64,000 bases of DNA from assembly GCF_024626525.1 (NCBI RefSeq), contig NZ_JANJGU010000001.1:62001-126000 (forward strand). Reading direction: 5' to 3'. Source of the DNA: Lederbergia panacisoli. GTDB taxonomy: Bacteria; Bacillota; Bacilli; Bacillales; Bacillaceae_C. The notes under the pieces are model-generated. The model worked only from the letters and a program-made list of their open reading frames with translations, made no database searches and had not been told where the DNA came from. Of this stretch, positions 45,002 to 53,777 are shown piece after piece. The translations under genes and the position numbers were made by a program. The first letter of the stretch is position 1. Every line of letters begins with the position of its first letter.

Positions 45002-46621
45002 TTGATTACTGTATCTAATGTAGGTCTCCGATACGGCGACCGCAAATTATTTGATGATATAAATTTAAAATTTACACCTGGAAACTGTTACGGCCTTATA
45101 GGAGCAAACGGTGCCGGTAAGTCTACATTCGTTAAAATTCTATCCGGTGAAATTGAGGCGCAAACAGGATCCGTTTCAATAACACCCGGTGAAAGATTAG
45201 CTGTACTGAAACAAGATCACTTTCAATATGAAGATGAAGAAGTAATTAAAGTTGTTATAATGGGGCACACTCGCCTTTTCGAAATTATGCAAGAAAAAGA
45301 TGCCATCTATATGAAGGCCGACTTTTCTGAAGAAGATGGAATGAAAGCTGCGGAACTTGAAGGAGAGTTTGCCGAATTAAATGGATGGGAAGCGGAATCT
45401 GAAGCAGCAATATTGCTAAAAGGTCTTGGTATTAGCGAAAGCCTCCACACGAAGAAAATGGCTGAACTATCAGGATCTGAAAAAGTAAAGGTGCTTTTGG
45501 CTCAAGCTTTGTTCGGGAAACCTGATATTCTTCTACTTGATGAGCCGACAAACCATCTAGATATTAAAGCGATTCAGTGGCTTGAGGAATTCTTGATCAA
45601 CTTCGAAAATACAGTCATCGTTGTTTCCCATGATCGTCACTTTTTAAATAAAGTGTGCACTCACATTGCTGACCTTGATTTTGGTAAAATTCAAATTTAC
45701 GTCGGCAACTATGATTTCTGGTATGAATCTAGTCAGCTAGCCCAACGAATGGCTCAAGATTCGAATAAGAAAAAAGAAGAGAAAATCAAGGAGCTGCAAG
45801 CATTTATTGCTAGGTTTAGTGCTAATGCATCAAAATCAAAGCAAGCAACATCACGGAAAAAATTGCTTGATAAAATTACGCTTGATGATATTCAGCCTTC
45901 TTCACGTAGATATCCATTTGTCGGCTTCAGTCCCGATCGTGAAATAGGAAATGATTTATTAAGGGTTGAAGGTCTTTCAAAAACGATTGACGGTGTAAAA
46001 GTGTTAGACAATATAAGCTTTATCATGAATAAAAACGATAAAATTGCGCTTGTTGGTAGAAACGAAATTGCCAAAACAACTTTGTTAAGAATTTTATCGG
46101 GTGAATTAGAACCAGATGCTGGTACTTTTAAATGGGGAGTCACGACATCCCAAGCTTATTTCCCGAAGGATAACTCCGAATACTTTGATGGCTGCGATTT
46201 GAATCTGGTGGATTGGTTAAGACAATTCTCACCGCAAGATGATAGTGAAAGTTTCTTGCGCGGGTTCTTAGGAAGAATGCTGTTTTCAGGTGAAGAAGTA
46301 TTGAAAAAAGCTTCCGTTCTGTCAGGTGGAGAAAAAGTAAGATGTATGTTATCAAAAATGATGTTAAGTGGTTCCAATGTGCTTCTATTAGATGAGCCAA
46401 CTAACCATCTTGACTTAGAATCGATCACAGCACTGAATAATGGATTAATTAATTTTAAAGGATCCGTTATCTTTGCTTCACATGACCATCAATTTATTCA
46501 AACGATTGCCAATCGTATTATCGATTTAACTCCGAAAGGAATCATCGATAAGCAAATGTCTTATGATGAATATCTCGAGAATGACCAGCTTCAAAAACAA
46601 ACTGAAGAAATGTATGCTTGA
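45002..46621 (+). CDS. ykpA: ABC-F ATPase, YkpA/YbiT type
   Basis: 539 aa, soluble tandem-ATPase protein of the ABC-F group, which act on the ribosome E site. First Walker A GANGAGKST, Walker B LLLDEPTNHLD; second signature LSGGEKVR and Walker B LLLDEPTNHLD. Between them lies a charged linker (about residues 245-300). The second P-loop reads GRNEIAKTT at 46056-46082, lacking two usual glycines. First signature is LSGSEKVK. TTG start, 12 bases after GGAGG. Confidence 0.9.
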   Translation: MITVSNVGLRYGDRKLFDDINLKFTPGNCYGLIGANGAGKSTFVKILSGEIEAQTGSVSITPGERLAVLKQDHFQYEDEEVIKVVIMGHTRLFEIMQEKDAIYMKADFSEEDGMKAAELEGEFAELNGWEAESEAAILLKGLGISESLHTKKMAELSGSEKVKVLLAQALFGKPDILLLDEPTNHLDIKAIQWLEEFLINFENTVIVVSHDRHFLNKVCTHIADLDFGKIQIYVGNYDFWYESSQLAQRMAQDSNKKKEEKIKELQAFIARFSANASKSKQATSRKKLLDKITLDDIQPSSRRYPFVGFSPDREIGNDLLRVEGLSKTIDGVKVLDNISFIMNKNDKIALVGRNEIAKTTLLRILSGELEPDAGTFKWGVTTSQAYFPKDNSEYFDGCDLNLVDWLRQFSPQDDSESFLRGFLGRMLFSGEEVLKKASVLSGGEKVRCMLSKMMLSGSNVLLLDEPTNHLDLESITALNNGLINFKGSVIFASHDHQFIQTIANRIIDLTPKGIIDKQMSYDEYLENDQLQKQTEEMYA

Positions 46622-46625
46622 TAAA

Positions 46626-46828
46626 AAGCGGAAACGCCTTGCTCATCGACGTACAGGCCCGCAGGAAGCGGGTCCGTCGATGTTGCCACAGGAAGTGGCG
46701 ACTTTAGTCGACGTTCCTTTTTTGGCACAAGACTTGCGATAAAGGAAACACGGTGAGGTACGAGCCTGGCTTCCTACGCAAGTGAAAAGGGCTGGAAGTT
46801 TGCTAGTCGATAAGCGGTGGAGCTAGAT
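46626..46828 (+). repeat. Dispersed MITE/REP-like element, full copy
   Basis: 203 bp, the same length as the 53.5 kb copy and very similar along its whole length by eye. Starts AAGCGGAAACGCCTTGCTCA, ends GCGGTGGAGCTAGAT; inner hairpin CCCGCAGGAAGCGGG. No open frame with a ribosome site. The ends are imperfect inverted repeats. Confidence 0.8.
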
Positions 46829-46837
46829 TAAAAAGGC

Positions 46838-46877
46838 AACAAATACCCGGATGATGTGTAGATTCCGGGTATTTGTT
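46838..46877 (-). terminator. Terminator of the DUF421 operon
   Basis: AACAAATACCCGG (46838-46850) pairs perfectly with CCGGGTATTTGTT (46865-46877), overlapping the DUF421 stop; minus strand continues GCCTTTTTAA. Confidence 0.75.
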
Positions 46878-47745
46878 ATCCTTTCATTAATAAATGTTCA
46901 GTTTTTAAAATAATTTGTTCTACTTTTTCAGCATTCCTCTTATACATTTGTTTTGCCACTTCCGAATCTGTTTGTAGAGAATAAGATTCTAAATCCGCTT
47001 GACACTTTTTTAATGCACTTAAAAGACTTTGCTTTGGCTTTGGTTCAGGAATTTGAATTTTGTCATCATAAATATCAACAGTTAGTTGCCCGTAAGAATC
47101 GATTTGTCCGACATACACATTATCGATGGCGACATTTAACTTTTCCAGTTCCAGTTCTAGCCATCCCCTTGTTAAACCACTTGCTGCTAAACCTGCATCC
47201 ATTATTTCCCCTTCCAAAATAACCGTTTGCGGTACTTTTTCTGGAGCAACATCAAGTTGCAAATCAGAAGGTGTGATCGGCTGTTTTTCTTTTTTTAGCA
47301 ATACATTCAAATCCCCATTTGCTTCTAGCACTGCAAATTCTACATCTGCTACTTGAAATGCATTTTTCTTTCTTAATAATTGCATTAGTTCATCTACCGA
47401 ATACTGTTCTTTCTTTAAATTATCTTCTTGTATTTTTCCATCTTTAATTACCACTGTTGAAGTGCCTTCAATAAAACTTCGCGCTTTTTTACTTTTGATA
47501 CCAATGAGTCCAGCAATAAATGGAATGGCCGTCCAAATAAGTAAACTATAAATTCCATTCATAAAATTACTTTCAAGCCCAGTTGAAATTTCTGCCGCAA
47601 TACTACCAATTGTTATACCTGCTACATATTCAAAAAATGAGAGGTGTGACAACTGCTTTTTCCCAAGAAATTTTGTCAGTAAAAAAAGCACAAACACTAG
47701 TATGGTTGATCTTAATATAATTTCAAGCCAACTCGGGACATCCAT
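46876..47745 (-). CDS. DUF421 (YetF-type) membrane protein with DUF1657-like C-terminus
   Basis: 289 aa. Three membrane segments in the first 80 residues (LVFVLFLLTKFLGKKQLSHL is the family signature), then the cytoplasmic DUF421 domain. The last ~50 residues (LLSALKKCQADLESYSLQT...AKQMYKRNAEKVEQII) align with the small DUF1657 proteins encoded just upstream. DUF421 and DUF1657 genes accompany spoVA genes in mobile spore-resistance operons; no spoVA is here. It follows the second DUF1657 gene by 12 bp. Confidence 0.88.
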   Translation of the reverse strand: MDVPSWLEIILRSTILVFVLFLLTKFLGKKQLSHLSFFEYVAGITIGSIAAEISTGLESNFMNGIYSLLIWTAIPFIAGLIGIKSKKARSFIEGTSTVVIKDGKIQEDNLKKEQYSVDELMQLLRKKNAFQVADVEFAVLEANGDLNVLLKKEKQPITPSDLQLDVAPEKVPQTVILEGEIMDAGLAASGLTRGWLELELEKLNVAIDNVYVGQIDSYGQLTVDIYDDKIQIPEPKPKQSLLSALKKCQADLESYSLQTDSEVAKQMYKRNAEKVEQIILKTEHLLMKG

Positions 47746-47757
47746 TGTAAATCCCCC

Positions 47758-47964
47758 TCATGTATTCCTATACTGCAGTTCTTCCGCCTTCATGTATTCA
47801 ACCCTAGACTTGAGATCATGAATAACTTCATCAATCTCCATCATGCATTCATGAAAAATAGCACTTGCTTCCGGATCTATCGTCAATTGGGCTAATCGAC
47901 TGAATTCTGATTGAATGGCCTTTGTACTTGCTAGGGTTGCTTTTACATTTGTAAATACAGTCAT
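47758..47964 (-). CDS. DUF1657 family small protein
   Basis: 68 aa, helical and acidic, starting MTVFTNVKATLASTKAIQSE. Same family as the next gene upstream but clearly diverged. The ATG follows GGAGGAAAA. Function unknown; the family is often encoded with DUF421 and SpoVA proteins in spore formers, so expression in the forespore is plausible. Confidence 0.85.
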   Translation of the reverse strand: MTVFTNVKATLASTKAIQSEFSRLAQLTIDPEASAIFHECMMEIDEVIHDLKSRVEYMKAEELQYRNT

Positions 47965-48033
47965 ATGAATTTTCCTCCGTATTTTTAAAGGAACAGAGCG
48001 ATGCCTTCATCACTCTGTTCATGCAGCTATTCT

Positions 48034-48237
48034 TTATTGATTATATTGCGGCTCTTCCTGCATAATTTCTTGCATGCGAGGTGTTAAGGTGTCAATAACC
48101 GCTTGTGTTTGTTGGGCACACATTTTATACAGTTGTTTCGCTTGTTGGTTATCCGTATCGAGTGCGAAACCTTCCAAGCTTGCTTGAGCTGTTTTTAGAC
48201 CTGTAACAGTTTGTTGTACTTTGTTAATAACTGTCAA
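48034..48237 (-). CDS. DUF1657 family small protein
   Basis: 67 aa, helical: LKTAQASLEGFALDTDN then AKQLYKMCAQQTQAVID. The start is TTG, after AGGGAGGGC. It is the first gene of the three-gene set DUF1657-DUF1657-DUF421. Function unknown. Confidence 0.86.
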   Translation of the reverse strand: MTVINKVQQTVTGLKTAQASLEGFALDTDNQQAKQLYKMCAQQTQAVIDTLTPRMQEIMQEEPQYNQ

Positions 48238-48313
48238 TGAATTGCCCTCCCTATAATTGTTCTATAGAACGTTCATATTTTATGATTAATGTTCAGTCAA
48301 TATTAGATGAAAA

Positions 48314-48341
48314 AAATACCTATCGCAGGTGATAGGTATTT
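48314..48341 (-). terminator. Terminator of the AI-2E family gene
   Basis: AAATACCTATC (48314-48324) pairs perfectly with GATAGGTATTT (48331-48341), followed on the minus strand by a T-run. Confidence 0.8.
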
Positions 48342-48348
48342 ACACAAA

Positions 48349-49419
48349 TTATTCTAATCGAATATATCGATAAATATGGCTTACAATCACTTTTAATAAA
48401 GCATAAGCAGGAACAGCTAGAATAAGCCCAAGCAATCCGCCAAATTGACCAGCAACTAATAAAACGAAGATTATCGTAAGTGGATGCATGTTCAGGGCCT
48501 TACCCATAACAAACGGCGAAACAAGATTACTTTCAAATTGCTGAACGACAACAGCAACAATAATGACCAATAACGCTTGTAATGGAGATGTAAATAATCC
48601 GACAATAACAGCAGGCAGCGTACCAATCCACGGTCCAACAAATGGAATAACATTTGTTGCCATTGCAAGAACTCCAAGAATGAGTGCATAATCCAAACCG
48701 ATAATTAAATACCCGATAAAGGCAAGAGTACCAACACAAACACTTACAATGAGCTGACCTTGAATGTATGAGCTTAACGCACCATCCATTTCCTCTAATA
48801 TTTCATCAGCTTCTTTTTGATGCCTTTTCGGCAATATTTTCTCTAAAAATTTCGGGGCATGTTTCCCGTCTTTCAACATGAAAAATAATACAAAAGGTAC
48901 TAAAGCAAATATCATGACCATATTCGCGATAAAGCCAACAGTACCGGCAATTTTCGAACCAAATCCTTGCAAAATCATACTTGCGTTCTTTTCGAATTGT
49001 TTTGTAAACTTTTCTATTGAAAAATAGTCAGTTTGCTGGAACTGTAAAAACCATTCTTTCTCTGTGAGCGATGTGGCCCAAAGCTGTATATTATGGGCAT
49101 AAGCCGGAATATTTTCTATTAAAAGGTTGAACTGAGTTTGTAATTCAGGCCCAATTAACAGCACTACCCCCGCCCCAAGTCCTGCAATTGCGATGAACAT
49201 AATAATGATTGATAATGTTCGGGGAATTTTTTTTGAAAGTAAATTGACGGCTGGCCGCAGTATATAGTATAAGACCCCAGCTAATAAAATAGGCGGAAAT
49301 AACGTTTTAATAATAATCACGAGTGGGGTAAAAATAAAGCTAACTTTCGTCCCAAGTAAAATGATTAAAAAAATCATTATGATTGCAATGCCAAGCCTAA
49401 ACCATTTTTCTTTATACAT
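48349..49419 (-). CDS. AI-2E family transporter (PerM/YtvI-like)
   Basis: 356 aa with about seven to eight membrane segments and the conserved C-terminal block GLDYALILGVLAMATNVIPFVGP, then PLTIIFVLLVAGQFGGLLGLILAVP. Members export autoinducer-2 or act as Na+(Li+)/H+ antiporters; the role here is open. I prefer the ATG at 49419, after GAGGAG (spacing short), to the one four codons upstream. Confidence 0.85.
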   Translation of the reverse strand: MYKEKWFRLGIAIIMIFLIILLGTKVSFIFTPLVIIIKTLFPPILLAGVLYYILRPAVNLLSKKIPRTLSIIIMFIAIAGLGAGVVLLIGPELQTQFNLLIENIPAYAHNIQLWATSLTEKEWFLQFQQTDYFSIEKFTKQFEKNASMILQGFGSKIAGTVGFIANMVMIFALVPFVLFFMLKDGKHAPKFLEKILPKRHQKEADEILEEMDGALSSYIQGQLIVSVCVGTLAFIGYLIIGLDYALILGVLAMATNVIPFVGPWIGTLPAVIVGLFTSPLQALLVIIVAVVVQQFESNLVSPFVMGKALNMHPLTIIFVLLVAGQFGGLLGLILAVPAYALLKVIVSHIYRYIRLE

Positions 49420-49576
49420 ATTTCTCCTCATTTCTCTCTTTTTTCTAAGGATCTGTCTGTCATGATATTATCGCATTTTTTCGATAAAATTCCAATGGTT
49501 TCTATTTTTATCATGGCGAATATTAAAAAGGTCCGATATAATTAGTGTGTCGAAATAATTTATTAGGAGGATTAAA

Positions 49577-51388
49577 ATGGAAGCTACAGAAAAACGATTA
49601 TCGAGATCCGAAGTTCCGGAACATCTTACCTGGGATTTGCGGGACCTTTTTCAGACTGATGAAGAATGGGAAAAAGAATTAAAAGCTGTTCAGGAAAGTC
49701 TACCAAGCATTACTTCATTTAAAGGGCATTTAGGAGAAGGTTCAAATATATTACTTGAATGTTTAAATAAAATGGAAGCTTTACAAAAGAGACTTATTCG
49801 TGTTGCGACCTATTCTAGTTTGCGTCAATCCGCTGATGGAACAGACCCTGTAAACCAAGGGAACGCGTCTAAAGTGGCTAGTATGCTTTCCAAAGTGAAT
49901 GCGGACTTATCTTTTATTCAATCGGAAATTTTGGATTTGCCAGATGGTACAGTTGATACATATGTAAGCGAAAATAAAGATTTAGTAAAGTTCTCTAAAT
50001 ATTTATCGGATATTCTTGAAAAAAAACCATATAAACTTTCTCCAGATACAGAAAAAGCATTAGCATCACTTGGAGAAGTTTTGGATGCTCCATATACAAT
50101 TTATCAGTTTAGTAAATCTTCCGATATGCAGTTCGATTCAATTCAAGATGAAACTGGAAAAGAGCTTCCAATGTCGTTCGCATTATTTGAAGATCGCTAT
50201 GAACTTGTTCCAGATACTAATTTACGGAGAAAAGCATATGATTCTTTTGTCAATACGTTAAAACAATATAAAAATACATTTGGTGCAAACTTTGCTACTG
50301 AAGTAAAAAAACAAGTTTCTATGTCACGTCTACGTAATTATGAATCAGTCACACATATGCTGCTTGCACCTCAACAAGTTTCTTTAGAGATGTATAATAA
50401 TCAATTAGATATTATACAGAAAGAACTTGCTCCGCATATGCGCAGATTTGCGAAGCTGAAAAAAGAAGTTTTGAATTTGGATACGATGAAGTTTTGCGAT
50501 TTAAAAGCTCCTTTAGATCCAGAATTCAATCCAACGACAACGTATGAAGAAGCTTCAGAAACGATATTATCTGCATTATCCATTATGGGTGAAGAATATA
50601 ATGAAGCGATGAAAAAAGCTCTTACTGAAAGATGGGTGGATTTAGCAGATAATATTGGTAAATCTACAGGTGCCTTCTGCTCAAGTCCATACGGAGTTCA
50701 TCCATATATTTTAATCACATGGACAGATACGATGAGAGGTGCTTTTATTTTAGCCCACGAGCTTGGCCACGCTGGTCATTTCTATATGGCGGGACGCAAC
50801 CAGGATTTAGTTAATACACGACCTTCCATGTATTGTATCGAAGCTCCTTCTACGATCAATGAGTTAATTCTTGGAGAGCATATATTATCTAAAGCAGATG
50901 ATCCTCAAATGAAACGTTGGGTTATACTGCAATTGCTTGGTACCTACTACCATAATTTTGTTACTCATCTCTTGGAAGCTGAATTCCAACGTAGAGTGTA
51001 TACATTAGCTGAAAGCGGAACTCCCCTTACTGCAAGTGTTTTCTGTGAGCAAAAGGCTAATGTATTAAAAGATTTCTGGGGCGACACGGTTGAGATCGAT
51101 GAAGGTGCAAGTCTTACATGGATGAGACAACCTCACTATTATATGGGACTATATCCTTATACATACTCAGCTGGATTAACAGTAGCAACTGCCGCAGCAC
51201 AAATGATTAAGGAAGAAGGTCAGCCTGCCGTTGATCGCTGGCTAGAACTATTAAAAGCAGGCGGAACATTGAAGCCCCTTGATCTTATTAAAATATCCGG
51301 GGTCGATATGTCTAAGCCAGATGCAATTAAAAAAGCAGTAGCTTATGTTGGATCATTGATTGATGAATTAGAGAAAAGCTATAAATAA
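49577..51388 (+). CDS. pepF: Oligoendopeptidase F
   Basis: 603 aa cytoplasmic M3 metallopeptidase cutting short peptides. The zinc motif HELGH in LAHELGHAGHFYMAG lies near residue 395, and the third ligand Glu in CIEAPSTINELILGEH near residue 420. The late stretch PHYYMGLYPYTYSAGL matches PepF. Full length. The ATG follows TTAGGAGG; it is ended by a perfect hairpin. It probably degrades peptides taken up from outside. Confidence 0.94.
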   Translation: MEATEKRLSRSEVPEHLTWDLRDLFQTDEEWEKELKAVQESLPSITSFKGHLGEGSNILLECLNKMEALQKRLIRVATYSSLRQSADGTDPVNQGNASKVASMLSKVNADLSFIQSEILDLPDGTVDTYVSENKDLVKFSKYLSDILEKKPYKLSPDTEKALASLGEVLDAPYTIYQFSKSSDMQFDSIQDETGKELPMSFALFEDRYELVPDTNLRRKAYDSFVNTLKQYKNTFGANFATEVKKQVSMSRLRNYESVTHMLLAPQQVSLEMYNNQLDIIQKELAPHMRRFAKLKKEVLNLDTMKFCDLKAPLDPEFNPTTTYEEASETILSALSIMGEEYNEAMKKALTERWVDLADNIGKSTGAFCSSPYGVHPYILITWTDTMRGAFILAHELGHAGHFYMAGRNQDLVNTRPSMYCIEAPSTINELILGEHILSKADDPQMKRWVILQLLGTYYHNFVTHLLEAEFQRRVYTLAESGTPLTASVFCEQKANVLKDFWGDTVEIDEGASLTWMRQPHYYMGLYPYTYSAGLTVATAAAQMIKEEGQPAVDRWLELLKAGGTLKPLDLIKISGVDMSKPDAIKKAVAYVGSLIDELEKSYK

Positions 51389-51396
51389 AACAATTG

Positions 51397-51427
51397 AACC
51401 CGATATCGATTTACAGATATCGGGTTT
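51397..51427. terminator. Bidirectional terminator
   Basis: AACCCGATATC (51397-51407) pairs perfectly with GATATCGGGTT (51416-51426), between the convergent pepF and trhO genes. Confidence 0.8.
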
Positions 51428-51435
51428 AATAAATA

Positions 51436-52401
51436 TTACATAACCATTTCTTTTTCTAGCAAGCTTAATCTTTCTTTCACTTCATCTTCTGTAAGGCCAT
51501 GCTCTTTTATATACATGTTTCTAGGATGAACGCGGCATTCATCGGTACAGCTGCGCAAATATTTATGCTCATTTTCTTCCGAACATAGAAATTGTCGATT
51601 ACATTCTGGATTCGCGCAATTGACATAACGCTCACAAGGAGTACCATCAAAATATTCACGACCAACTATTACATGTTCTTTTTGATTGACAGGAACAGCA
51701 ATCCTTTCATCAAATACGTAGCATTGCCCATGCCAAAGTTCTCCTTGGACTTCAGGGTCCTTTCCGTAAGTTACAATCCCGCCGTGTAATTGGGAGACAT
51801 CCTCAAATCCTTCTTTTAGCAGCCAGCCGGAAAACTTTTCACAACGGATGCCGCCTGTGCAATATGTTAATATTTTCTTGCCTTCGAATTGATGCTTATT
51901 ATCTCTTACCCAATCAGGGAGATCACGAAATGTTTCGATGTCTGGACGTATAGCGCCGCGGAAATGACCTAGATCAAACTCATAGTCATTACGAGCATCT
52001 AATACGACTGTATTCCCATCTTTCATTGCCTCATAAAATTCTTTAGGGCTTAAATATTTCCCAGTAATTTGATGTGGGTCAATATCATCTTCTAAACGAA
52101 GTGTTACGAGTTCTGTACGTGGTCTAACATGCATTTTTTTGAAAGCATGCTTATCTGCTTCATCAATTTTAAAGACCATTGTATTAAAGCGTAGATCATT
52201 TTTCATTTCATTCATATACGTTTCCGTTTGATCCCAAGTACCTGAAACCGTTCCATTAATTCCTTCTGTTGCAACTAAAATACGTCCTTTTAAACCGAGC
52301 TCCTTACAAAAAGCTAAATGATTTTTTGCAAACTCCTCTGGATCTTCGATATGGACATACTGATAATATAGCAATACCCTATATTTTTCATTTTCTGACA
52401 T
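51436..52401 (-). CDS. trhO: tRNA uridine hydroxylase TrhO (rhodanese-like)
   Basis: 321 aa. TrhO makes 5-hydroxyuridine at tRNA position 34 using oxygen. N-terminal acylphosphatase-like domain ([16 protein letters not shown]), rhodanese domain with the active Cys in [17 protein letters not shown] near residue 180, and a C-terminal Cys-rich tail ([18 protein letters not shown]). The ATG at 52401 follows AGGTGG at 8 bases; the earlier in-frame start has none. Confidence 0.93.
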   Translation of the reverse strand: MSENEKYRVLLYYQYVHIEDPEEFAKNHLAFCKELGLKGRILVATEGINGTVSGTWDQTETYMNEMKNDLRFNTMVFKIDEADKHAFKKMHVRPRTELVTLRLEDDIDPHQITGKYLSPKEFYEAMKDGNTVVLDARNDYEFDLGHFRGAIRPDIETFRDLPDWVRDNKHQFEGKKILTYCTGGIRCEKFSGWLLKEGFEDVSQLHGGIVTYGKDPEVQGELWHGQCYVFDERIAVPVNQKEHVIVGREYFDGTPCERYVNCANPECNRQFLCSEENEHKYLRSCTDECRVHPRNMYIKEHGLTEDEVKERLSLLEKEMVM

Positions 52402-52640
52402 GACAAATACCACCTATCAACTTATATTTGCAAGATATAAACGTGTTTAGGAGGATATAGTTTCGGATTATTTCCGAAGATATACACTTTACTCTTACAT
52501 CAAGGTATTTTACAGTCTACAAAAAAAAAAATCAAGATTGAACTTACTTCCAGTTATAATTAAGATAAATTATTTCTCACTTTGTAATAATTTGATTATA
52601 ATTAAACTATCCTAAAATCTAATTTAGAAAGGAAAATGAT

Positions 52641-53525
52641 ATGAACGATGCTGAACAATTCGTTAAAAAACATAGAAAGTTACCTAGGAAAATACTTTTC
52701 TTTCGTACACTCCTCGTAACAATCGGCGCTGTATTAATGGCAGTTGCTCTCGAATTATTTCTCGTCCCCAACCATATTTTAGATGGGGGCATCACGGGAA
52801 TATCCATCATTATTGCCCATATTACAGGTTGGCGTTTAGGAATTATCATCTTTGCACTTAATCTTCCATTTATTTATATAGGTTACAAACAAATCGGAAA
52901 GACTTTTGCTTTGACGACCCTTTATGGAATTTTTATTTTATCTGTTACTTCCATCTTTCTCCATAATATGATTGTTGTAACAGATGACCTGCTGCTTGAT
53001 ACTGTTTTTGGCGGTATTATTCTTGGGATGGGTGTTGGAATCGTCATTCGTTACGGAGGATCACTAGATGGAACGGAAGTACTTTCTATCTTGTTAAATA
53101 ATAAACTCCCTTTTTCAGTCGGTGAAATCATCATGTTTTTTAATTTCTTTATTTTTACTACTGCCGGTTTTGTATTTAGTTGGGAAAGAGCGATGTATTC
53201 CATTATTACTTATTTTATAGCTTTTAAAGTCATAGACATTGTCGTAGAAGGATTAGATGAATCGAAATCCGCCTGGATCATTACCGAAAAAGCTGAAGAA
53301 ATTGGCGATGCCATCTTAGCAAGACTTGGACGAGGTGTTACGTATTTAAAAGGTGAAGGTGCTTACACTGGTGATGACAAAAAAGTCATTTTCTGCGTGC
53401 TTACGCGACTGGAGGAAGCAAAATTAAAATCGATTATTGAGGAACTCGACAGTACAGCATTTCTTGCTATTGCCAATATTTCAGAGGTTCGTGGTGGAAG
53501 GTTTAGGAAAAAACATATACATTGA
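52641..53525 (+). CDS. YitT family membrane protein
   Basis: 294 aa: about five to six membrane segments (starting VTIGAVLMAVALELFLVPN) with the family signature GGSLDGTEVLSILLN, then a C-terminal DUF2179 domain (GVTYLKGEGAYTGDDKKVIFCVLTRLE). The transported or sensed ligand is unknown. The ATG follows AGAAAGGA. The 200 bases upstream show nothing definite. Confidence 0.9.
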   Translation: MNDAEQFVKKHRKLPRKILFFRTLLVTIGAVLMAVALELFLVPNHILDGGITGISIIIAHITGWRLGIIIFALNLPFIYIGYKQIGKTFALTTLYGIFILSVTSIFLHNMIVVTDDLLLDTVFGGIILGMGVGIVIRYGGSLDGTEVLSILLNNKLPFSVGEIIMFFNFFIFTTAGFVFSWERAMYSIITYFIAFKVIDIVVEGLDESKSAWIITEKAEEIGDAILARLGRGVTYLKGEGAYTGDDKKVIFCVLTRLEEAKLKSIIEELDSTAFLAIANISEVRGGRFRKKHIH

Positions 53526-53530
53526 TACAA

Positions 53531-53733
53531 AAGCGGAAGCGCCTGTCCATCGACGTACAGGCCCGCAGGATGCGGGTCCGTCGACGAAGACATAAGGACG
53601 TGGCGGTTTTAGTCGACGTTCCTTTTTTGGCCCAAGAATTGCGATAAAGGAAACACGACCAGGGACGAGTCTGGCTTCCTACGCAAGCGAAAAGGACAAG
53701 AAGTTAGCTAGTCGATAGGCGCTGAAGCTAGAC
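53531..53733 (+). repeat. Dispersed MITE/REP-like element, full copy
   Basis: 203 bp, starting AGCGGAAGCGCC and ending GGCGCTGAAGCTAGAC, which are imperfect inverted copies of each other (AGC..AGCGCC). The inner TAGTCGACGTTCCTTTTTTG is identical to the 46.6 kb copy. It lies between yitT and the fsr-like gene. Confidence 0.8.
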
Positions 53734-53740
53734 GGAACAG

Positions 53741-53771
53741 AAAAAGCCGTCCAACTGCTGGACAGCTTTTT
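53741..53771. terminator. Bidirectional terminator
   Basis: AAAAAGC-GTCCA (53741-53753, one bulged base) pairs with TGGAC-GCTTTTT (53759-53771) between yitT and the converging MFS gene. Confidence 0.7.
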
Positions 53772-53777
53772 ATTATT

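Noticed and set aside
46622-46830. A small gene or structural RNA after ykpA
   Set aside because: The stretch is a copy of the dispersed element found at 53.5 kb and elsewhere, without a coding frame.
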